DNA of 64,000 nt from Methylobacterium fujisawaense (GCF_014138435.1 NZ_JACJIM010000002.1:744001-808000); one strand, 5' to 3'. Counted from the first letter of the stretch, positions 54,028 through 63,526 are shown. Notes: generated from the letters alone by a model not told the origin. Made by a program: numbers and translations.

Positions 54028-54729
54028 TCAGGCTCCGCCGCCCGCGACGTAGGGCGCCAACAGGCGTCCGAGATCGCGCTCGCGCGGGGTCGGGGGCACG
54101 ATGCGCGCCCGCTCGGCGACCGCATCAAGGTGGTGGTCCATGAGCGCGGCGGCGCGTTCGGCATCACCCGCGACCAGGGCGGCGACGATGTCGCGGTGCT
54201 CGCTCACGGCGCAGTCCGAGGAATGCGGCCGGCTGTAGAGGGACAGGATCAGGGCGCAGCGATAGCCGAGTTCGGCGACATACCGGGTCAGCACGGCGCT
54301 GCCGGTCATCTCGGCGAGCATCAGATGGAATTCGGTCGCGAGCCGGATCGAGAGCGCCTCGGGCCCGCCCCGGGCGGCCTCCTCGCGGGCGATCTGATCC
54401 AGCAGAACCTGACGCTGCTCGGGGCTGAGCTGTCCGGCGAGGCGGCGCACCACGAGCCGCTCCAGGCCGAGACGCACGTCGAAGGTGTCACGCGCCTCCT
54501 CCCAACTCGGCGTCGCCACGACGGCGATGCGATTGCGGCGGAGGTCGACCAGGCCTTCCCCGGCCAGCCGCAACAGGGCCTGCCGGGCGATGGTGCGGCT
54601 CACGCCGAACCGTTCGCCTAGGGCATCCTCGGGCAGGCGGTCACCGGGGGCCAGCGCCCGTTCCACGATGGCCCGGCGCAGGGCTTGGCAGATGGCGCCC
54701 ACGCGATCGCCTTCGTCGGCCGCCTTCAT
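54028..54729 (-). CDS. GntR-family (FCD domain) transcriptional regulator
   Basis: A 233-residue regulator. I start at the ATG 54727-54729, giving MKAADEGDRVGAICQALRRAIVERALAPGDRLPEDALGERFGVSRTIARQALLRLAGEGLVDL, a textbook GntR winged helix. The longer frame adds an Arg-rich leader. The C-terminal FCD ligand domain has AEFHLMLAEMTGSAVLTRYVAELGYRCALIL-type metal/effector residues and SEHRDIVAALVAGDAERAAALMDHHLDAV. It probably represses the neighbouring transporter/deacetylase genes until their substrate binds. Confidence 0.92.
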   Translation of the reverse strand: MKAADEGDRVGAICQALRRAIVERALAPGDRLPEDALGERFGVSRTIARQALLRLAGEGLVDLRRNRIAVVATPSWEEARDTFDVRLGLERLVVRRLAGQLSPEQRQVLLDQIAREEAARGGPEALSIRLATEFHLMLAEMTGSAVLTRYVAELGYRCALILSLYSRPHSSDCAVSEHRDIVAALVAGDAERAAALMDHHLDAVAERARIVPPTPRERDLGRLLAPYVAGGGA

Positions 54730-55340
54730 CGATGCCGTCCGCGGCCGATCGCCGATACCTCTGCGCATTGGTGCGTCATGGTCCATTCTCGGTCGCGAGA
54801 CGCTTCGATGCGTTCGAAGACGTATCGCGGCAGGGTCTTTGCCGATGGAGACCTTCAGGTGCAACGGTCACGCCAGCGCCACCGGATCGGTGGCAGCGGA
54901 ACCGCGGTGGGCTGCGCCGAAAGCCGAGGGGATCCGGGCAGAACGGGGCGTCCGGCGCTCAGGTCCGATCCCGCAGGCGGCGCCCGCCCGCCGGCGGCCC
55001 GGATCGAGCCGCGAACGATCACGGAGCGGCAGGGGCGAGCCGCCGGCGGGCGGGTCGACGGCGAAGCCCGGGGCGTTCCGATTCGTCCCCGGATATGCCC
55101 CCTCGGCACGCGCCATGTTCGACGAGCCTGACCGCCCATCGAGGTCCGCGCAACGACAGTCCGCGTCGCAACCGGCGAGGAGCCGCGGGAATGCCACTCG
55201 GAGGCCCGAACATTGTCTGGAAGTCATCCGTCATCGGTCCAACCGTCCCGGTGCAACCCGTGCGATCGGTCACACGATCGCGATAGATCGACCCGGCCGA
55301 AACTTTCTTCGACATAAATTTCTATTTCAGGCCCGGTCCT
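54730..55340. other. Gene-poor stretch, no supported gene
   Basis: 611 bases with overlapping Arg/Pro/Gly-rich frames on both strands and no recognisable domain or ribosome site. AT content rises from about 55290. Confidence 0.45.
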
Positions 55341-55751
55341 TTGCGTCCCTGTAATTTGATAACGGCCGATTTGTGCAGACGACGCCATAGCCGATATTTG
55401 GACCGTATCTCAAGGATCTCCGCAGAAACTTACGACGTGAAGGTCGCGGCGACGTCGGTTTCGCCGATTCAGCTCAGCCATTTAACCTGTGCGCAGATCC
55501 GCGAAGAGGCGGGACGGGTCTCCGCGCGGGCGGCACAGGCGGTTGGGCCGCAGGATGAAAAGCGCCGCAGCGACCAAGTCGCCACGACAGTCGGTGCGGT
55601 CATCGTCCTGCCGGCCCTTCTCTTGATCGATGGCGACAACCATCAGACCGCCGACCTCACGTGCCGCAAGGGAGCGGTGAAGGCATTGGAGCAGGCCTCT
55701 GTCGAGAAGAGATGCGGTTTGGACTTCGAACCGCAGCCCCCGCGCCGGTAA
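55341..55751 (+). pseudogene. Remnant of a small envelope protein (signal peptide lost)
   Basis: The frame has no ATG; it begins at a TTG in AT-rich DNA. Its first 35 residues look non-coding, but from about residue 45 it reads SPIQLSHLTCAQIREEAGRVSARAAQAVG, then a hydrophobic VATTVGAVIVLPALLLIDGDN and KGAVKALEQASVEKRC. This resembles a common alphaproteobacterial small lipoprotein family in which a helical stretch precedes a single TM-like segment. The usual signal peptide and lipobox are absent, so I read it as an N-terminally degraded copy. It could still be expressed from the GTG at 55437. Confidence 0.5.
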
Positions 55752-56337
55752 GTCGACCCCGGCGCATCGTCATCGCGGGGCGCCCACCTCTATCCCAGCG
55801 CTTCGGAGACCGCAGGACAGGGTCGAGGCGCCGCCGGCCGGCGATCGGCCGCATCCGCGGCCCGCGACGCCGCCACGAGATCCGATCCCGAAAGCTGCAA
55901 TCGCAAAGTGGCCGTACCGTATCGATCAGCTTTCGATCCGTCCGCGTACGTCGAGACGTACGCCAGGGGCCGTCGTGCCGGACCGCGGACGGACGGCGTG
56001 CGGCTGACCCTGGGCGACACCGGCGACGTGCGTCCGGGCGCCACCGCGCAGGTCTTCGCCAAAAATCTTCGCCGCAGGCCTCCAGGCTGCTTGGTCAGGC
56101 ACGCCGACCAAACGCAGGCCGGCGCAATCCTGCGCGCCGCGGCTCGGAGGACAACCCGTAGACGACGACAGATCTTCCTGTTCGTCTTTGAGTAACATTT
56201 CTGCGGTATAGAACCGTTAAGGATGCCGAGATCGGGACGCGCGCGAATTTCCAAGTGTTGCCGGCGAGCTACATCTTCCCGATCGCGCGCCTGATACGTC
56301 GAGATCAGCAGACGCTGCTAACGGAACCAACACGGAC
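55752..56337. other. Gene-poor stretch upstream of the porin gene
   Basis: 586 bases with no supported gene. The part from about 56180 to 56337 should hold the porin promoter. Frames on both strands are shadow-like. Confidence 0.45.
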
Positions 56338-57204
56338 ATGACCAAGATCCTGGCCTCTCTGGCTGCATTCACCGCTCTCACGGCTGCGGCGTCCGCCGCC
56401 GACCTGCCGCGCCGCGCTGCGCCGCCGCCGGTGTTCACGCCGGTGCCGGTGTTCACCTGGACCGGCTTCTACGTCGGTGTGAACGCCGGCTACGGCTTCG
56501 ACGCCAACAGCCGCAACACCACCAGCTACGCCCTGCCGGGCGGCTCGCTGATCAACTCCCCCGGCACCTCGGGCGTCGTCAGCGTCAACAACCGCAACAA
56601 CAACGACGGCTTCTCGGGCGGCGCCCAGATCGGCTACAACTATCAGTTCACGCCGGGCTCGGGCGTGGTGATCGGCTTCGAGGCCGACGCCCAGTACGTC
56701 GACTTCGCCCGCCGCGCCAACGCCACCCAGAACTACAGCTTCCTGGGCTTCCCCGGCGTCGCCTTCTCCAACCCGCCCGCCTTCGTCGCCACCAGCGGCA
56801 ACGGCCTCGACTACTTCGGCACCGTCCGCGGCCGCCTCGGCTACGCCTTCGACCGCACCCTCGTGTACGGCACCGGCGGCTTCGCCTACGGCTCCGGCCA
56901 GGACGACCAGAACTTCTCCGGCAACCGCTTCCGCGACAGCTTCCGCACCGGCTGGGCCGCCGGCGGCGGCGTCGAGTACGCCCTGCCCACCGACTCCTTC
57001 CTGAACTTCTTCCGCTCCTCGGCCGTCACCCTGAAGGTCGAAGGCCTGTACGTCAGCCTCGACCGCCAGAAGAACTCCGCCGGCGGCGTCTTCTACGGCA
57101 ACCTCCTGCCCCCGAACGGCACAGCCTACCTCAACGGCGCCGCCGCCAAGACCGAGTTCGCCGTCGTCCGCGCCGGCCTGAACTACAAGTTCGGCTCGTA
57201 CTAA
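56338..57204 (+). CDS. Outer-membrane beta-barrel protein (Omp25/31-like porin family)
   Basis: A 288-residue outer-membrane protein. The signal peptide is MTKILASLAAFTALTAAASA, followed by ADLPRRAAPPPVFTPVPVFTWTGFYVGVNAGYG, the start typical of Rhizobiales Omp25/Omp31-type barrels. Alternating strands continue (GGAQIGYNYQFTPGSGVVIGFEADAQYVDF; LDYFGTVRGRLGYAFDRTLVYGTGGFAYG) and the last strand AVVRAGLNYKFGSY ends with an aromatic residue as barrel assembly requires. Codon use is strongly biased to C-ending codons, suggesting high expression. A hairpin and a terminator follow. Confidence 0.92.
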   Translation: MTKILASLAAFTALTAAASAADLPRRAAPPPVFTPVPVFTWTGFYVGVNAGYGFDANSRNTTSYALPGGSLINSPGTSGVVSVNNRNNNDGFSGGAQIGYNYQFTPGSGVVIGFEADAQYVDFARRANATQNYSFLGFPGVAFSNPPAFVATSGNGLDYFGTVRGRLGYAFDRTLVYGTGGFAYGSGQDDQNFSGNRFRDSFRTGWAAGGGVEYALPTDSFLNFFRSSAVTLKVEGLYVSLDRQKNSAGGVFYGNLLPPNGTAYLNGAAAKTEFAVVRAGLNYKFGSY

Positions 57205-57217
57205 GCCGAGCGTGACT

Positions 57218-57237
57218 CGAGGGGCCATCGCCCCTCG
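57218..57237 (+). terminator. Hairpin after the porin gene
   Basis: CGAGGGGC-CATC-GCCCCTCG, an 8-base-pair stem 14 bases after the stop codon but without a T-run; may stabilise the mRNA 3' end rather than terminate. Confidence 0.5.
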
Positions 57238-57347
57238 CGGAGACTTGGCATGGGACTGGTCCTCTGCATGCCGGTCGCCGCGGGATGGCGATGCCCCTCG
57301 CTCGACCCTTGCATCCCAGCCCGATCAACCTGGTCGCGAGGTCGACA

Positions 57348-57378
57348 AAACCCCGGGAGCATTCCGCTCCCGGGGTTT
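57348..57378. terminator. Bidirectional intrinsic terminator
   Basis: AAACCCCGGGAGC (57348-57360) and GCTCCCGGGGTTT (57366-57378) form a perfect 13-base-pair stem with loop ATTCC; A and T runs flank it, so it could stop transcription from either side. Confidence 0.75.
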
Positions 57379-57708
57379 CCGCATGTGTGGGGCCACCCGA
57401 AACCGTTGCGCCCACACCTGAGCATTCCCCTCGCGATGTCGGGCTCTTGTCGGTGCTTCTGGAAGGGGTTTCACGAGGCCCTCAGGCTTCGCGCCTGCGC
57501 TGATTGGTGCCGCCCGAAGCGCCACGGGAGCGCCAGGCTTTCGGATTTTCCGTCGCCCTGAACCGCGCCCCTGTCATCCGGGCGGGCGGGCGGACCTCGC
57601 GGCGGCACGGGGTGATCCCGCGCCGACACGCGACGGCCGACGGCTTGCATGCCAGCGCGCGAGGGCGCGATATGATCGGCCACGACGGCGGAGCGGGACA
57701 ATCGCGGG

Positions 57709-58602
57709 ATGGCGGATTTCCGCAGCTTGGAGGTGTTTTACTGGGTTGCGAAACTCTCCAGCTTTCGCCGCGCCAGCGAGAAGGTGAATACGACCCAGCC
57801 GGCCGTCTCCCAGCGCATCGCGGCCCTGGAGCATGAATACGGCACGCTGTTCGAGCGCCGGAGCCGGGACGTAGCCCTGACGGAGCGGGGGCGTCTCCTC
57901 CTGGGTTTCGCGGAGCGGTTCCTGGCTCTGCAGGACGAGATGAGCGCGGCCCTGCACGAGACCGGACGGACGCGGGGCACCCTGCGGCTCGGCGTGTCCG
58001 AGACGATCGTCCATCTGTGGCTGTCGCGCTTCATCGAGCGCATGCGCGCCGCCCATCCCGGGATCGGCGTCGACATCACCGTGGACATCTCGCCGAACAT
58101 GCAGGCCGCCCTCGTCGCCGACGAAATCGATCTGGCACTCCTCGTGGGTCCGATCACCCTGCCGAGCTTCGTCAACCGTACCCTGTTCAGCACCCCGGTC
58201 GCGTGGATCGCCGCGCCGGGCCTGCTGCCGGGCGACGCGCCCCTGAGCCTCGGCGCGCTCTTGCACCATCCGCTCATCACCTACCCGCGCAACACCAGCC
58301 CCTATGTCGAGCTGCGCGACCTCGTCCTGCAGGAGAACCTCCTGCCGAGCCAGATCCACACCAGCGCCTCGCTCGCCACCATCGTGAAGATGGGCATTGA
58401 GGGCCTCGGGATCTGCGTGATCCCGCCGGCGGTGGTCGAGGCCGAGATCCGCGCCGGCACCCTCCGCGTCCTGCCGGCAGAGCCGCTGCTCTCGGAGCTG
58501 ACCTTCACGGCGATGCACATGAAGCGGCCGGCCCACCATTTCGTGGCGGATGCGGCCCGCCTCGCCCAGGACGTGGCCGAAACCTGGGCCGCCGGCCGAT
58601 AA
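57709..58602 (+). CDS. LysR-family transcriptional regulator
   Basis: A 297-residue regulator. MADFRSLEVFYWVAKLSSFRRASEKVNTTQPAVSQRIAALE is the HTH; the ligand domain includes LRLGVSETIVHLWLSRFIERMRAAHPGIGVDITVDIS and GLGICVIPPAVVEAEIRAGTLRVL. This is the LysR branch commonly found beside D-glutamate-cyclase/oxoprolinase genes. It lies 165 bases before the hydro-lyase-type gene on the same strand and probably activates the catabolic genes that follow. Confidence 0.9.
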   Translation: MADFRSLEVFYWVAKLSSFRRASEKVNTTQPAVSQRIAALEHEYGTLFERRSRDVALTERGRLLLGFAERFLALQDEMSAALHETGRTRGTLRLGVSETIVHLWLSRFIERMRAAHPGIGVDITVDISPNMQAALVADEIDLALLVGPITLPSFVNRTLFSTPVAWIAAPGLLPGDAPLSLGALLHHPLITYPRNTSPYVELRDLVLQENLLPSQIHTSASLATIVKMGIEGLGICVIPPAVVEAEIRAGTLRVLPAEPLLSELTFTAMHMKRPAHHFVADAARLAQDVAETWAAGR

Positions 58603-58767
58603 GACTGGTTTATCGCGCCTCATTCGCAATCACGATTGGCGTGCCCTGCGGCGCGATGAAATCGTTGCGGCAGGACATGAATCGCTGAAGCGATCGGGAT
58701 CTTGCGGAATCCGGGCTGCCGACGATGCCGGCCCGGCGCTCGACAACCAGCCAGGGAGATCATCGCG

Positions 58768-59583
58768 GTGAGCCAGCACCTGGGCGCCGACGGCGCAGCA
58801 CCTGTCTTCGCCGATGCGGCGGAAGCGCGGCGCGCGATCCGCGCGGGTCGGTTCCGGGGCCACACCTCGGGTCTCGTGCCCGCCCACGCGCAGGGCAACC
58901 TGATGATCCTGCCGCGGGCCATGGCGGAGGATTTCCACCGCTTCTGCCAGCAGAACCCGAAGCCCTGCCCGATCCTCGGCGTCTCGCAGCCCGGCGCCCG
59001 CACGCTTCCGACGCTCGGCACCGATCTCGACCTCGCCACCGACGTTTCCGGCTATCGCGTCTACGAGGGCGGCGAACTCGTGGCGGAGCTGCCCGACCTG
59101 ACCGGCGTGTGGCGGAACGACCTCGTCACCTTCGTCCTCGGCTGCTCCTTCTCGTTCGAGGCCGGCCTGATCGCGGCGGGCATCCCGCTCCGCCACGTCG
59201 CCCTCGGCCGCAACGTCGCGATGTACCGGACCTCCATCGCCACACGGCCCTCGGGCCCGTTCCACGGCCCCCTGGTGGTCTCCATGCGGCCGATGAAGGC
59301 GGCGGACGCCATCAAGGCCGTGCAGGTCACGGCCCGGATGCCGGCGGTCCACGGAGCGCCGGTCCATCTCGGCGACCCGAGCCTGATCGGTATCCGCGAC
59401 ATCGCGCAGCCGGATTTCGGCGATCCGGTCCCGATCGAGCCCGACGAGCTCCCGGTCTTCTGGGCCTGTGGAGTCACTCCCCAGGCGGTGGCGATGGCGG
59501 CGCGGCTGCCGCTCTGCATCACCCACGCGCCCGGTCACATGCTGATCACCGACCTCCTCAACCGCGACCTGCCGTTCCTGTGA
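58768..59583 (+). CDS. D-glutamate cyclase family (DUF1445) putative hydro-lyase
   Basis: A 271-residue cytosolic protein of the D-Glu_cyclase (former DUF1445) family. [78 protein letters not shown] and [27 protein letters not shown] are the family blocks. The GTG at 58768 has AGGGAGA upstream. The mammalian relative turns D-glutamate into 5-oxo-D-proline; bacterial members are mostly annotated as hydro-lyases. Followed by an MFS carrier and the 5-oxoprolinase genes, it supports a pyroglutamate/D-glutamate route. Confidence 0.9.
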   Translation: MSQHLGADGAAPVFADAAEARRAIRAGRFRGHTSGLVPAHAQGNLMILPRAMAEDFHRFCQQNPKPCPILGVSQPGARTLPTLGTDLDLATDVSGYRVYEGGELVAELPDLTGVWRNDLVTFVLGCSFSFEAGLIAAGIPLRHVALGRNVAMYRTSIATRPSGPFHGPLVVSMRPMKAADAIKAVQVTARMPAVHGAPVHLGDPSLIGIRDIAQPDFGDPVPIEPDELPVFWACGVTPQAVAMAARLPLCITHAPGHMLITDLLNRDLPFL

Positions 59584-59626
59584 CCCTCCCGGCCGCATGA
59601 CGGCCTGTCCGCCAAGGAGTTGCGCC

Positions 59627-60898
59627 ATGTGGGTGAAAGACACGAGTCCGGCGGAGCGCCGGGTGCTGGGCGCGGCCTTCGCGGGCTACGGCGTCGATGC
59701 GTTCGACTACATGGTCTACACCTTCCTGATCCCGACGCTGGTCGTGGTCTGGGGCCTGACCAAGGTCGAGGCCGGCAACATCGCCACCGCCGCGCTGGTG
59801 ACCTCGGCCATCGGCGGCTGGGCGGCCGGGATCCTGGCGGACCGCTACGGCCGGGTGGTCATCCTGCAGGGTACCGTCGCGTGGTTCACACTGTTCACGG
59901 TGCTCAGCGGCTTCACGCACTCCTACGAGCAACTGCTCGTCACCCGCGCGCTGCAGGGCTTCGGCTTCGGCGGCGAGTGGTCGGTGGGCTCCGTGCTGAT
60001 CGCCGAGACGATCCAGGCCCGCTATCGAGGCAAGGCGGTGGGCCTCGTCCAGTCGAGCTGGGCGGTCGGCTGGGCCTGCGCGGCGATCGCCTTCTGGGCC
60101 GTGTTCGCCCTGGCGGAGCCCGCCGCGGCGTGGCGGATCCTGTTCTGGCTCGGCGCCCTCCCCTCGGTGCTGATCTTCTGGATCCGCCGCAACATCGAGG
60201 ATCCGGAAGTCTACCGGCAGACGCGCGCCGCCATGCGCGACGTCGGCGATACGGGCAGCTTCCTCGACATCTTCTCCCGGCCGCTGATCGGCCGGACCGT
60301 GCTGGCGAGCCTGCTGGCGACCGGCATGCAGGGCGGCTACTACGCGGTGACCACGTGGCTTCCGACCTACCTGAAGACCGAGCGCAACCTCTCGGTCCTG
60401 AACACCAGCGGCTACCTGCTGATGCTGATCTTCGGATCGTTCGTCGGGTATTTGACCAGCGCCTGGCTCTCCGACCGCATCGGGCGCCGCCTGGGCTTCA
60501 TCCTGTTCGGCTTCTGCGCCGGTCTCCTCGTCCTGGCCTACACGCTGATTCCGATCACCGATCCGGTGATGCTGGTCCTCGGCTTCCCCCTCGGCTTCTT
60601 CCTCTCCGGCGTCTTCTCCGGGATGGGCGCCTTCCTGAGCGAGCTGTTCCCGAGCCGGATCCGCGGCTCCGCACAGGGCTTCTGCTACAATTTCGGGCGC
60701 GCCACGGGCGCGATCTGCCCGGCCGTGGTGGGCCATCTCAGCGGCTCGCTGACACTCGGCATCGCCATCGGCGTCGTGGCGGCGGGCGCCTATTGCCTCG
60801 TGATCGTCGCGGCGCTTCTGTTGCCCGAGACGGCGGGCCGCGCGCTCGATTCTTGCAGCGCGGATCCGAGCGAGCCGGAGCCCGTTGCGGCCCTATGA
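59627..60898 (+). CDS. MFS transporter (metabolite:H+ symporter type)
   Basis: A 423-residue inner-membrane carrier with twelve TM helices. FAGYGVDAFDYMVYTFLIPTL is the first helix, GWAAGILADRYGRVVIL holds the MFS motif A region and FGFGGEWSVGSVLIAETIQARYRGKAVGLVQSSW the conserved helix-4/5 turn of the MHS subfamily (carboxylate or amino acid importers). The ATG at 59627 has AAGGAG. It lies between the D-glutamate cyclase-type gene and pxpA and likely imports the acid those enzymes consume (pyroglutamate, glutamate or a related carboxylate). Confidence 0.92.
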   Translation: MWVKDTSPAERRVLGAAFAGYGVDAFDYMVYTFLIPTLVVVWGLTKVEAGNIATAALVTSAIGGWAAGILADRYGRVVILQGTVAWFTLFTVLSGFTHSYEQLLVTRALQGFGFGGEWSVGSVLIAETIQARYRGKAVGLVQSSWAVGWACAAIAFWAVFALAEPAAAWRILFWLGALPSVLIFWIRRNIEDPEVYRQTRAAMRDVGDTGSFLDIFSRPLIGRTVLASLLATGMQGGYYAVTTWLPTYLKTERNLSVLNTSGYLLMLIFGSFVGYLTSAWLSDRIGRRLGFILFGFCAGLLVLAYTLIPITDPVMLVLGFPLGFFLSGVFSGMGAFLSELFPSRIRGSAQGFCYNFGRATGAICPAVVGHLSGSLTLGIAIGVVAAGAYCLVIVAALLLPETAGRALDSCSADPSEPEPVAAL

Positions 60899-60926
60899 GA
60901 CCCGATCGGCACGCGGAGCGGCGGCG

Positions 60927-61688
60927 ATGACCAGCGTGGACCTGAATTCCGACCTCGGCGAGGGCTACGGCGCCTATGCCTGCGGCGACGACGCGGCGAT
61001 CCTCGGGATCGTCACCTCGGCCAACGTCGCCTGCGGCCTTCATGCGGGCGATCCCGAGATCATGGCCCGGACCTTCGCGCTGGCGAAGGCGCGCGGCGTC
61101 GCGGTCGGCGCCCATCCGGGCTTCCCCGACCTCTGGGGCTTCGGGCGGCGGCGGATGCCGTTCAGCCCGGACGAGATCGAGCGGCTCGTCGCCTACCAGA
61201 TCGGCGCCGCCCAGGCGCTGGCCGCCTATGCCGGCCACCGCATCACCTACGTCAAGGCGCACGGGGCGCTGGCCAACGTCGCCGCCGAGGAGCGGCCGGT
61301 GGCCGATGCCATCGCCCGGGCCGTCCGTGCCGTGGACCGCGACCTCGCGCTGCTCGCCATCGCGCTGACCGCCCAGGTGCCGGCGGGCGAGGCCTGCGGC
61401 CTCGACGTGCATCAGGAGATCTTCGCCGATCGCGGTTACACGCCGACCGGGCTCCTGATCCCGCGCAGCCAGCCCGGCGCGATGATCACCGATGCCGGCG
61501 AGGCGGCCGACCGGGTCCTGCGCATGGTCGAGGCGGGCGCGATCCTCACGGCGGACGGCCGGACGCTGCCGACGCCGATCCGCTCGATCTGCGTCCACGG
61601 CGATTCGGCCCACGCCGTCGCCACGGCCCGCGCGGTGCGGACCCGACTGGAGGGCGCGGGCGTCACCCTGGCGCCGTTCCGGCCGTGA
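60927..61688 (+). CDS. pxpA: 5-oxoprolinase subunit A (LamB/YcsF family)
   Basis: A 253-residue subunit of the ATP-dependent 5-oxoprolinase PxpABC, which opens 5-oxo-L-proline to L-glutamate. Motifs: VDLNSDLGEGYGAYACGDD, SANVACGLHAGDPEIM, VAVGAHPGFPDLWGFGRR, TYVKAHGALANVAAEE and HQEIFADRGYTPTGLLIPR, all typical of YcsF/PxpA. It overlaps pxpB by four bases, and the three subunit genes are contiguous. Full length. Confidence 0.94.
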   Translation: MTSVDLNSDLGEGYGAYACGDDAAILGIVTSANVACGLHAGDPEIMARTFALAKARGVAVGAHPGFPDLWGFGRRRMPFSPDEIERLVAYQIGAAQALAAYAGHRITYVKAHGALANVAAEERPVADAIARAVRAVDRDLALLAIALTAQVPAGEACGLDVHQEIFADRGYTPTGLLIPRSQPGAMITDAGEAADRVLRMVEAGAILTADGRTLPTPIRSICVHGDSAHAVATARAVRTRLEGAGVTLAPFRP

Positions 61689-62416
61689 GCGCGGTCGCGG
61701 AGCCCCGGCTTCTCGACGCCGGCGAGGCGGCCCTCGTGGTCGAGTTCGGCAGCACGGTCGACCCGGCGATCAGCGACCGGGTCCTGGCGCTGGACGACGC
61801 CCTCGGGGCGGATCCGCCCGAGGGGCTGCGGGAGCGCGTGCCGACCTACCGCTCCCTGATGCTGCACTATGATCCGCTGGTGCTCGACCGCGCGACGCTC
61901 GCCGAACGGGTGCGGGCGCTGGTGTCGGGCGCGACCGCGCGCGCGTCCAATCCGACCCTGTGGACCCTGCCCTGCTGCTACGCTTCTCCGCATGGCGAGG
62001 ACATCGCGCAGGTCGCCGAGCGCAGCGGGCTGTCGCCGGAGGCGGTGGTGTCGACCCATTCGGCCACGACGTTTCGGGTCTACATGTACGGCTTCGCGCC
62101 GGGCTTTGCCTATCTCGGCGGCCTGCCGGAGGCCCTGGCGGTGCCCCGGCGCGCGAGCCCGCGGCCGCCGCATCCGCGCAACGCCGTCATGATCGGCGGG
62201 GGTCTCGCCGCGGTGGCGACCGTGCCGATGCCGACCGGCTGGTACGTGCTCGGCGCGACGCCGGCCCGTCTCTACGCGCCCGAGCGCGACCCGAGCTTCT
62301 TCGTCGCCGCGGGTGACCAGATCCGCTTCGAACCGGTGGATTCCGCGACCTTCGACGCCCTGACAGCCCGGGAGGCGGCAGGCGAGCCGGTGGCCCGGCG
62401 CGGGGAGCCCCGCTGA
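61685..62416 (+). CDS. pxpB: 5-oxoprolinase subunit B (KipI family)
   Basis: A 243-residue subunit of 5-oxoprolinase. VPTYRSLMLHYDPLVLDRATL, LPCCYASPHGEDIAQVAERSGLSPEAVVSTHSATTFRVYMYGFAPGFAYLGGLPEALAVPRRASPRP is the KipI/PxpB core; the later GWYVLGATPARLYAPERDPSFFVAAGDQIRFEPV closes it. It begins at a GTG overlapping the pxpA stop and its TGA shares a base with the pxpC ATG (TGATG), so all three subunits are translationally coupled. Confidence 0.94.
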   Translation: MSAVAEPRLLDAGEAALVVEFGSTVDPAISDRVLALDDALGADPPEGLRERVPTYRSLMLHYDPLVLDRATLAERVRALVSGATARASNPTLWTLPCCYASPHGEDIAQVAERSGLSPEAVVSTHSATTFRVYMYGFAPGFAYLGGLPEALAVPRRASPRPPHPRNAVMIGGGLAAVATVPMPTGWYVLGATPARLYAPERDPSFFVAAGDQIRFEPVDSATFDALTAREAAGEPVARRGEPR

Positions 62417-63432
62417 TGCCCGCCCTCGTCATCGAGTCCGCCGGACCCGGCGTAACCCTGCAGGACGGGGGCCGGCACGGCTACCTGCGCTACGGCATCA
62501 CGGCCGCGGGTCCCATGGACCCGCTGATGCACGCCGCCGCCAACCGGGCGGCATCGAACGCCCTCGACGCCACCGTCGTCGAGATCTCCACCGGCGGCGT
62601 CACCGTCTCGGCGGAGGACGGACCCGTCGGGATCGTCCTGCTCGCGCCGGGTTTCCGCGTCGCGCTGGACGGGGTGCCGTTGCCCGATACGGTCGCGCTC
62701 ACCCTGGAACCCGGCCAGAGGCTCGTCGTGCGGGCCGGCGATGCGGGCGCCTGGGGCTATCTGGCGGTCGCTGGGCGGCTCGACGTGGCGCCGGTCCTCG
62801 GATCGGCGGCGACCCATACTCGCTCGGGGCTCGGCGGCCTCGACGGGCGCGGCCTCGCTGCGGGCGACCGCCTGCCCGTCGCCGAGGGCCGGACCCTGGA
62901 CGGGGCGCCGCAGCGGCTCGTCGCCCCCTGGCTCGACCGCGACGGCCGGGTGATCCGGGTGGTGCTGGGCCCGCAGGACGATTACTTCGCCCCCGACCAG
63001 ATCGAGGCCTTCCTGGCGGGTCCCTGGACGGTCTCGCCGCGGGGCGACCGGATGGCCTGCTTCGTCGACGGCACGCCGCTCAAGCACGCCAAGGGGCACG
63101 ACATCGTCTCCGACGGCGTCGCCATGGGGGCGATCCAGGTCCCCGGCAACGGCCTGCCGATTATCCTGATGGCCGATCGGCAATCCACCGGCGGCTACCC
63201 GAAGATCGCCACGGTCATCGGACCGGATCTCGGGCGGCTGGCGCAGGTCCGGGGCGGGGCGCGCCTGTCGTTCCGGCGCGTGTCGGTGGAGGAGGCGGTC
63301 GCGGCGCGGCGCGCCGAGCGCGATCTCCTGCGCGAGGCGGTGCCCCGCGAGCCGGTCATCCGCACGGATTTCGCGTCGGACTTCTTGCTCGGCCTCAACC
63401 TCGTCGGTGGCGTCACCGACGGCCGCAGCTGA
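62416..63432 (+). CDS. pxpC: 5-oxoprolinase subunit C (KipA/biotin-dependent carboxylase-like family)
   Basis: A 338-residue subunit of 5-oxoprolinase. SAGPGVTLQDGGRHGYLRYGITAAGPMDPLMHAAANR is the KipA start; GPQDDYFAPDQIEAFLAGPWTVSPRGDRMACFVDG and GAIQVPGNGLPIILMADRQSTGGYPKIATVIGPDLGRLAQ are the conserved late blocks. It lies at the end of the pxpABC set. The C-terminal 50 residues, ending GLNLVGGVTDGRS, are more variable. Confidence 0.94.
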   Translation: MPALVIESAGPGVTLQDGGRHGYLRYGITAAGPMDPLMHAAANRAASNALDATVVEISTGGVTVSAEDGPVGIVLLAPGFRVALDGVPLPDTVALTLEPGQRLVVRAGDAGAWGYLAVAGRLDVAPVLGSAATHTRSGLGGLDGRGLAAGDRLPVAEGRTLDGAPQRLVAPWLDRDGRVIRVVLGPQDDYFAPDQIEAFLAGPWTVSPRGDRMACFVDGTPLKHAKGHDIVSDGVAMGAIQVPGNGLPIILMADRQSTGGYPKIATVIGPDLGRLAQVRGGARLSFRRVSVEEAVAARRAERDLLREAVPREPVIRTDFASDFLLGLNLVGGVTDGRS

Positions 63433-63526
63433 GCGCAGATCGGCTGCGCTCAGGGACGCAAGTAGATAGAGTGCGGCACCGGCCGAGTCCCCGGCCCGAT
63501 CCCGAGACACAGGAAAGCCCGCACGC

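Larger units (their letters stand above)
57205..57708. other. Intergenic region with two hairpins
   Basis: 504 bases between the porin and LysR genes, both on the plus strand. It contains two hairpins listed separately and no gene. Confidence 0.5.
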
